Source: Bordetella ansorpii (lineage in GTDB: Bacteria; Pseudomonadota; Gammaproteobacteria; Burkholderiales; Burkholderiaceae_B). From it: DNA of 64,000 bases. Shown here in pieces: positions 59,489-64,000 of the stretch; position 1 is the stretch's first letter; each line of letters begins with the position of its first letter. The position numbers were made by a program, and so were the translations under genes. Where the stretch lies: assembly GCF_900078315.1 (NCBI RefSeq), contig NZ_FKBS01000007.1, positions 1 to 64,000 of the forward strand, read 5' to 3'. A model generated the notes under the pieces. That model was not told the DNA's origin, did not search any database, and was given only the letters and a program-made list of their open reading frames with translations.

Positions 59489-59835
59489 GGCATTGTCTCC
59501 AGTCGCGCGCGCTGCTTTTTACCGCACTCAGGGGTAATGAGTACGGGCGCGGGCTGCTTTTTTCTTGTACGTCATCGTACAAGCCTGTGAATTCTATGCC
59601 TGCCTGATTGCCCCGTGCGAGTCGGTATATTCCCGAATAAGGGGAATTCGATGTTTCGTGCCCGGGCTGCCCGGCCACGGGCGGGCTTGTCCGATGAGGC
59701 TGGGCTCACACGTCGGCGCGGGCAGCGAGATCAGCTCGCGCCCCTTCAAGCCCTCCTTGGGGCTGCAGGCCGACCGCGGCACGTCAAGCCGCAATAAGCG
59801 CGCTGCCGCATGACGCCGCCCTGGCATGAACAGGA
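59489..59835. other. Gene-free region upstream of the dehydrogenase gene
   Basis: A 347-bp stretch with the palindrome at 59564-59583 and presumably the promoter of the operon. The part from 59640 to 59835 is GC rich, and no ORF with family resemblance, RNA gene or T-rich terminator is visible. Confidence 0.5.
59564..59583. promoter_or_regulatory. Perfect palindrome, candidate GntR-family operator
   Basis: CTTGTACGTCATCGTACAAG: 8-bp arms around TCAT, about 75 bp before the dehydrogenase start. The TTGTAC...GTACAA form is common for GntR (FCD) repressors of sugar-acid genes. The regulator is not in the window. Confidence 0.65.
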
Positions 59836-60519
59836 TCAGCCCGCCGCCTGCAGCCTGCGCCAGCGCGTGGCGCGGGCCACCACGCGCTTCGTGTCGGATT
59901 TGCGCAGAAAGACGAACTTGTGCCGCGAGCCGTCGTCGATGCGGTGATGCGGACTGTCCACCCCCTCGATGGGCGGCGTGAACTCTTCCAGCAACCGGTA
60001 GCCTGCCACGCGCTCCGCGCGGAATGGCAGGCGATCCGGGCGGTCGTTGTAGCCCAGCACCAGCACGCCGCCCGGCGCCAGGACCGCGTGGCAGGCCCGC
60101 ATCATGCGGTCGAAATCGTTCGCGCGGTTCAAGCCATAGCCGATCAGGCCATTGGCGACGATCACGTCGAAACTGCCAGGGGCGTAATGGCGAGCCAATT
60201 GTGTGGCGCAACCGACCACGTGCCGGCCGGGCTGTCCATACACGGCATGCTCGGGCTTGATGTCGATGGAATGAAACCCCGGCCCCAGCGCGCGGTGGTA
60301 GTGCCAGTTGTAGCGGTCCAGGCCGATGAACAGGCAGCGCCCGCCGGTTCGGCCCGCCGCCAGATGGCGCGCCAGGAATCCGAAGATCTGGTTTTCCAGG
60401 AAGGCGCGATTGGGCGCTTCCAGGCGGAACTCCACCTTGCAGCGCTCGGCCAAGCGGGGAGAGAGACGGAACAGCCAGCGTTTTGCCTTGCCGGCCAGTC
60501 TGGCGGAAAGTCGGTCCAT
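59836..60519 (-). CDS. Class I SAM-dependent methyltransferase-like protein
   Basis: A 227-residue protein. RCLFIGLDRYNWHYHRALG near residue 60, FHSIDIKPEHAVYG, FDVIVANGLIGYG and LAPGGVLVLGYND give the strand and loop order of a Rossmann-type methyltransferase, though the glycine-rich motif I is degenerate (FIGLDRYN). The N-terminus is basic and could bind membrane or RNA. The substrate is unknown and the gene stands alone. Confidence 0.7.
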   Translation of the reverse strand: MDRLSARLAGKAKRWLFRLSPRLAERCKVEFRLEAPNRAFLENQIFGFLARHLAAGRTGGRCLFIGLDRYNWHYHRALGPGFHSIDIKPEHAVYGQPGRHVVGCATQLARHYAPGSFDVIVANGLIGYGLNRANDFDRMMRACHAVLAPGGVLVLGYNDRPDRLPFRAERVAGYRLLEEFTPPIEGVDSPHHRIDDGSRHKFVFLRKSDTKRVVARATRWRRLQAAG

Positions 60520-60679
60520 GATTTCGCGGGGTTCTTTCTCGTTGGACTGAGGCAGGCGCGCTTTCGATGAAAGCGGCCCGAAAGATTCAGTCCAATGTAA
60601 GAAAATGGCTCCCGCGATGCTGTCACCTGATGCCCCAATGGGTTACGGCATCTGTCCGTACCCCCGGATGATGACGGGC

Positions 60680-60949
60680 TCAGTTCTTGGGCCCGGACTT
60701 CTTTTTCAGGAAAGCCGGCGTGTCGTCCCGGGGTTTGAACAGGCGTGGAGAATCATCCGTGCCTGGGTTGGGGTTGCCGTCGAACTGCGTCGCCTTCTCC
60801 TCGGGGCTGTCCATCGGCGGCCGGGGCTCGCCGGGCCCGATGGACCGGTCGTCCTGGGCATCAGGCTGGCCGGGATTCTCCTTGTCCGGAGCCTGGTGCG
60901 TTCTTGCCGAGGCATCTTGGGTGGGTGGCTGTCGTTGCGGATCTGTCAT
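60680..60949 (-). CDS. Hypothetical disordered protein, 89 residues
   Basis: A protein of unknown function made mostly of Pro, Asp, Gln, Glu and Lys, with no hydrophobic core (for example APDKENPGQPDAQDDRS, and RPPMDSPEEKATQF). It ends in a Lys-rich FLKKKSGPKN. AGGAGG 5 nt before the ATG makes it a credible gene. It follows the lipoprotein gene across a hairpin and may be transcribed separately. Confidence 0.6.
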   Translation of the reverse strand: MTDPQRQPPTQDASARTHQAPDKENPGQPDAQDDRSIGPGEPRPPMDSPEEKATQFDGNPNPGTDDSPRLFKPRDDTPAFLKKKSGPKN

Positions 60950-60976
60950 GAGGGCCTCCTGAAAGGCGGTAAGCGT

Positions 60977-61014
60977 GCGCCTGCCATGCAGCATGGGGCA
61001 TGCCCGGCAGGCGC
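60977..61014 (-). terminator. Hairpin after the lipoprotein gene
   Basis: GCGCCTGCC (60977-60985) pairs with GGCAGGCGC (61006-61014) around a 20-nt loop. No T run; termination is uncertain. Confidence 0.45.
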
Positions 61015-61040
61015 TTGTCCGCGGTCCGGCCGCTGAACCG

Positions 61041-61709
61041 TCAGTAAGTCGTGCAGCGCGTTTCCTTGCCCTTCTGCTTGCAGGTGGTGTGCTTGGGGGC
61101 GGCGGCGCTGGCCGCCGCGCGTTCGGTGGCCAACTGCGCGGCTTCCGCGGCACGGGCCGCCCGATACTGGGCATTGACGATCTCCTGCTGCTGCAGCAGG
61201 GCGGTGCGTTCCTGCGCATAGTCCGCGACCAGCTGCTGCTGGCCCTGGTTGAACTGTCCGAAGGTGAGCTTGCCTGCCCACAGCGTCGACACCAGGCTGC
61301 GCAGCCGCTGGCCGTAGTTGACGTAGGCGGCATGCGTGACCGGCCTGTCCAGCGCTTCGATCGCGGCTTGCTGCACATGGCAATCCGCCAGCAGGGTGTC
61401 CATCACTTCCAGGGCCTGCTTCTGCCTGGCGGTGGGCCGGGCCGTGTCGCCGAGTTGCCGCAGGCTGGGCTCTTGCGGCGGCACGGGGATTTTCGTGCGC
61501 AACGCTTCTGTCTTGGGATCGGCATAGGGAAGGGCGCAGGCCGCTTGCGCATTGCTGATCTGCTGCCGCTTCTGCTCGTACAGCGCCTGACGGGCGGCGG
61601 CCTCCGCCGCTGCGGCGGCTTCCCGTTCCGCCACATAGCGCTCGTAGGCGGCGCAGCCGGATAGCGACAAACACAGCGACAGGCTGGCCATGGTAAGGAT
61701 CGGTCTCAT
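61041..61709 (-). CDS. Lipoprotein with coiled-coil region
   Basis: A 222-residue exported lipoprotein: signal peptide MRPILTMASLSLCLSLSGC with the lipidated Cys at residue 19, an Ala/Glu-rich coiled coil at about 25-60, a central domain with two more Cys (QAACALP, LADCHVQ), a second helical region and a C-terminal Cys pair (HTTCKQKG, ETRCTTY). I do not recognise a family. It is probably an envelope protein with one or two disulfides. Confidence 0.72.
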   Translation of the reverse strand: MRPILTMASLSLCLSLSGCAAYERYVAEREAAAAAEAAARQALYEQKRQQISNAQAACALPYADPKTEALRTKIPVPPQEPSLRQLGDTARPTARQKQALEVMDTLLADCHVQQAAIEALDRPVTHAAYVNYGQRLRSLVSTLWAGKLTFGQFNQGQQQLVADYAQERTALLQQQEIVNAQYRAARAAEAAQLATERAAASAAAPKHTTCKQKGKETRCTTY

Positions 61710-61994
61710 GCTTTTTGCCTTTCTTGTCTGGAAACCTGCGAGGGGCCGGTATCGGGTCGATGTCGCGGGGCGTGTGCCCCGTGCAGAGCCACTCTATTCA
61801 GGTGCCCGTCGGGTAGCCATAACGGATCCATTACGGCCGGCGGGCAGGCATTTCCATGCGTTACAAATCCGCGAAGACGCGGTCAAAGCCCAGGCGATCC
61901 GCTTCGCTGCCGGGTCAGGTCGAGGCATCGGTCGCCCGGACGTCGTACCATTCGGGCAGCCCACCGTCCCTTTTTGTTCAGATACGCCCGATCC

Positions 61995-62783
61995 ATGTCG
62001 TCCGCTTCCGACCCCAACGCCTTGTACCGAACCGCCACCGCCTGGGTGGCCCGCCGCAAATCCAGGGTTTGGAGCGAGTCGGACCAGCGTGAGTTGGACG
62101 CCTGGCTGCAGGCCGATCCCAGCCATGCGCAGGCCTATCGGCGCATGCAGGCCGCGCAGGGGGGACTGGGCGATGCGCCCGTTGCCCAGACCGGTGCCGG
62201 CCTGCCTGGCGGGCAGGGCAAGCCCGCGCAGCGCAAAGCCAGCGCTTGGGGCTGGAAATGGTGGCTGGCTTCCGCCGTGGGCCTGGCGCTGGCCGTGGCC
62301 TTGACCGTCAGTTTCGTGCTGCGTGAAAGCACGCCCCAGTTCCGGGAACGCGTGAAGGTCGAGGGCGGCCAGGCGCGCGACTGGAAACTGCCCGGCGGAT
62401 CGGTGGTCGTGCTCGACAACGGCACCGAGGCCGCCGCCGCGTATTTCTCGCGCCGCCGAGAAGTGACCATGTCGAATGGCCAGGCGCTGTACCGCGTGGC
62501 CTACATGGCGCGCACGTCGTTCATCGTGCACGTGGGCGCCGAGGACATCCTCGTGGACGGCGGCCGGGTACCGGTGCCCGACGTGGTGTTCGACGTGACG
62601 TCGACGCCGCAATCGCTGCGAGTGCGCGTGGCCGCGGGCAAGGTCAAGGTCCGTTCCGTGGCGGCCGGCGCGCGCGAGGAGCTCGAGGTCGAGGGGGGGC
62701 ACACGATCACCATCGACCGGACCAGGCGCAGCTACGAGATCGTGAAGGCCGCGCCCGATGCCGTGGGCGATTGGGCGCGATAG
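61995..62783 (+). CDS. FecR/DUF4880 domain anti-sigma-like protein, orphan
   Basis: A 262-residue protein. The N-terminus (about 8-45, YRTATAWVARRKSR, then LDAWLQADPSHAQAYRRMQ) is a DUF4880 module, a transmembrane helix lies at about 87-106, and the periplasmic part is a FecR domain (GGSVVVLDNGTEAAAAY, GQALYRVAYMARTSFIVHVG). FecR proteins relay siderophore signals from a TonB receptor to an ECF sigma factor, but neither partner gene flanks it: upstream is a lipoprotein gene on the other strand and downstream a convergent Rid gene. Confidence 0.85.
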   Translation: MSSASDPNALYRTATAWVARRKSRVWSESDQRELDAWLQADPSHAQAYRRMQAAQGGLGDAPVAQTGAGLPGGQGKPAQRKASAWGWKWWLASAVGLALAVALTVSFVLRESTPQFRERVKVEGGQARDWKLPGGSVVVLDNGTEAAAAYFSRRREVTMSNGQALYRVAYMARTSFIVHVGAEDILVDGGRVPVPDVVFDVTSTPQSLRVRVAAGKVKVRSVAAGAREELEVEGGHTITIDRTRRSYEIVKAAPDAVGDWAR

Positions 62784-62796
62784 CAGCGCAGCCGTT

Positions 62797-63231
62797 CTAC
62801 GCGCGGCACAGGGCGGTCGCCTCGATCTCGACCAGCATGCCGTCCAGCGCCAGACGGGGCACGGGAATCAACGTGCAGGCCGGCGCCGGCCGCATGCCCC
62901 AGCGGGCGCGCAGAGCCGCGCTCCATACCTGCAGGCGGGCCTCGTTGTGGTCCACCACCAGCACCGTCAGCTTGGCCACGTCCGCCAGCGCGGCATCCGC
63001 CGCGCCCAGCGCAACCACCACATTGTCCAGGGCCTGCCTGACCTGCTCGCCGAAGTCGGGGGCGAGCTGGCCCTTGTCGTTCTCGCCGCCCTGGCCGGAC
63101 ACGTAGACCAGTCTCGACGGCATGGCCGTGGCCACGACGTGGCTGTAAGCGTTGGGGGCGGGATCGTACAGCCCGGTCGGATTGATGAAGCGCAGATGCG
63201 GCGCGCCGCCGGGCAAGCTGTGGGAATTCAT
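62797..63231 (-). CDS. Rid (YjgF/YER057c/UK114) family protein
   Basis: A 144-residue trimeric-type protein with the RidA fold: SRLVYVSGQGG, VRQALDNVVVALGAADAAL, VAKLTVLVVD and a C-terminal MLVEIEATAL. The arginine that RidA uses for imine deamination (in PARSCV) appears here as proline (PAPACTL), so it may belong to a Rid subgroup without that activity. The alignment is by eye. I chose ATG 63231 with GGAG upstream. Confidence 0.85.
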   Translation of the reverse strand: MNSHSLPGGAPHLRFINPTGLYDPAPNAYSHVVATAMPSRLVYVSGQGGENDKGQLAPDFGEQVRQALDNVVVALGAADAALADVAKLTVLVVDHNEARLQVWSAALRARWGMRPAPACTLIPVPRLALDGMLVEIEATALCRA

Positions 63232-63332
63232 GGTGCGACTCCGGATAAGGGGCCGCCAGTATCGAAGTTGAAGTCCGCTTGAGGTCAAGCGCTTCCTGGT
63301 TCGGGCGTTTGCAGGCGCGGCGCTGCGTGGAC

Positions 63333-63782
63333 CTAGGCGACCTTCGGCTGGTTCGGATGCGCGGGGCCGTCGGGGTCGTTCTCGGCTGGTGGGCGCGGGG
63401 GCAGCGCGGCCAGCCCCAGCGACAGGCGCAGCCGCTGGCAGTCGGGGTTGACGCTGCCGTCGGGTTCCCAGGTCTCGAATTCACGGCAGGGCGACGGGCG
63501 CAGCGGATAGATGTCGCAGTGGATACCGGGCTTGCCCAGTTCGCCGCGCAAGGCCACGCAGCGGCCGTTGCCCATCTCGGTGCCGCGCATGCAGGCGCGC
63601 AAGGGGCCGATCTGCACGGCCATGTCTTCGGGGACGGTGCCGCCGGTTTCGCCGGCCATCTCGCCGCTGTAGAACGACACCCGGAAATGGGCGCAGCATG
63701 CGCCGCAGTCCAGGCAGGGATTGGCGGGGATCGGCGTGGCGCCGGACGCATCGTATGCGAACGGAAGGGACGTGCTGGACAT
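63333..63782 (-). CDS. YkgJ family cysteine-cluster protein
   Basis: A 148-residue protein (or 167 residues plus a start at 63839) with the CxxCGxCC cluster NPCLDCGACCAHF and further Cys in ACMRG, GRCVAL, IHCDIYPLRPSPCREF and PDCQRL. This pattern is that of YkgJ/Fli-type zinc or iron-sulfur binding proteins of unknown function. Neither start has a good Shine-Dalgarno sequence; I prefer 63782 because conserved sequence follows shortly. Confidence 0.85.
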   Translation of the reverse strand: MSSTSLPFAYDASGATPIPANPCLDCGACCAHFRVSFYSGEMAGETGGTVPEDMAVQIGPLRACMRGTEMGNGRCVALRGELGKPGIHCDIYPLRPSPCREFETWEPDGSVNPDCQRLRLSLGLAALPPRPPAENDPDGPAHPNQPKVA

Positions 63783-63945
63783 GGGGGAGCGGGCAGGACC
63801 GGCCAAGGAAGAATCCCGGCTGCTGCCGGGTCGATTCATAGTAGCAGGAAGGTCACGCGGCGGGTGGGCGGGCCGTGCTGCGCTGCGGTAGCATCGTTGT
63901 CTTTTCGCAGCCTGGCGGCGCGGAGTTTCTCGAGGAGGAATGAGG

Positions 63946-64000
63946 ATGGGAGTGCGTACCGATTTCGCCGATGGGCTGGCGCGTTGCAGCTGGCTGGATA
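63946..64000 (+). CDS. Start of a gene cut by the window end, possibly DNA-3-methyladenine glycosylase I
   Basis: ATG at 63946 is 7 nt after GAGGAGG. The 18 visible residues read MGVRTDFADGLARCSWLD. The LARCSWLD block resembles the opening RCxW of Tag glycosylases, which remove 3-methyladenine from DNA, but so little sequence is present that the call is weak. Confidence 0.4.
   Translation, partial: MGVRTDFADGLARCSWLD

Noticed and set aside
59565-59813. 82-codon open frame upstream of the dehydrogenase gene
   Set aside because: It starts within the palindrome, has no Shine-Dalgarno sequence and resembles nothing; treated as non-coding.

Overview
The window is high-GC bacterial DNA that reads as a chromosome segment of a betaproteobacterium of the family Alcaligenaceae, most like Bordetella or Achromobacter. 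The reasons are a single-ORF MurE-MurF fusion inside the division/cell-wall (dcw) cluster, a type-A RNase P RNA of betaproteobacterial form, the order ftsZ-lpxC-dciA-(M23 peptidase)-secA, and many periplasmic and amino-acid uptake genes with little sugar metabolism. No phage, insertion sequence, plasmid gene or CRISPR array is visible.

Layout. 1-9.1 kb: a small membrane protein, a SWIB-domain protein, an M20 amidohydrolase next to dihydroorotase (pyrC), the ABC-F ATPase Uup, a di-haem cytochrome c peroxidase, and a lipoprotein acid phosphatase (AcpA type) divergent from the peroxidase. 9.2-9.6 kb: rnpB. 9.8-27.2 kb: the dcw cluster mraZ-rsmH-ftsL-ftsI-murEF-mraY-murD-ftsW-murG-murC-ddl-ftsQ-ftsA-ftsZ, nearly all genes joined by 1-11 bp overlaps. 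27.4-33.7 kb: lpxC, dciA (reverse), an M23 peptidase, secA and a VOC protein. 33.7-35.8 kb: a thiol-related group of cysteine-dioxygenase-like gene, Lrp-type regulator and ChaC. 35.9-48.4 kb: mgtE, a YciA thioesterase, a YeiH exporter with divergent LysR regulator, a second M20 amidohydrolase, an acyl-CoA ligase, an IMPase-family phosphatase, mnmC and a GH31-family protein. 48.7-51.3 kb: metNIQ methionine importer. 51.4-52.9 kb: tRNA-Lys(UUU) and small stress-type proteins (DUF1090, YqjD/ElaB-like). 52.9-55.4 kb: a Tat-exported phospholipase C and an overlooked 54-residue lipoprotein. 55.6-59.5 kb: an operon of a uronate-dehydrogenase-like enzyme and an amino-acid-type ABC importer behind a perfect palindrome. 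59.8-64 kb: a methyltransferase, small secreted/unknown proteins, an orphan FecR-like protein, a Rid protein, a YkgJ protein and the start of a probable tag gene.

How it works together. The central 17 kb supplies peptidoglycan precursor synthesis and divisome proteins from one long transcript that appears to start at a promoter carrying 10-nt-spaced MraZ-type boxes. The most unusual structure is a family of GC-rich intergenic repeats found between murG and murC (two tandem 78-bp units) and between metN and metI (one unit, opposite orientation, flanked by a 17-bp duplication of the metI start). Both sit in junctions that otherwise would be ATGA overlaps. Both contain a short ORF that begins on the ATGA of the upstream stop and ends overlapping the downstream start codon, so the insertion seems to keep ribosome coupling intact. 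Other points of interest are a GH31 protein that lacks the expected acid/base aspartate and a shared A/T palindrome around the Lrp gene.
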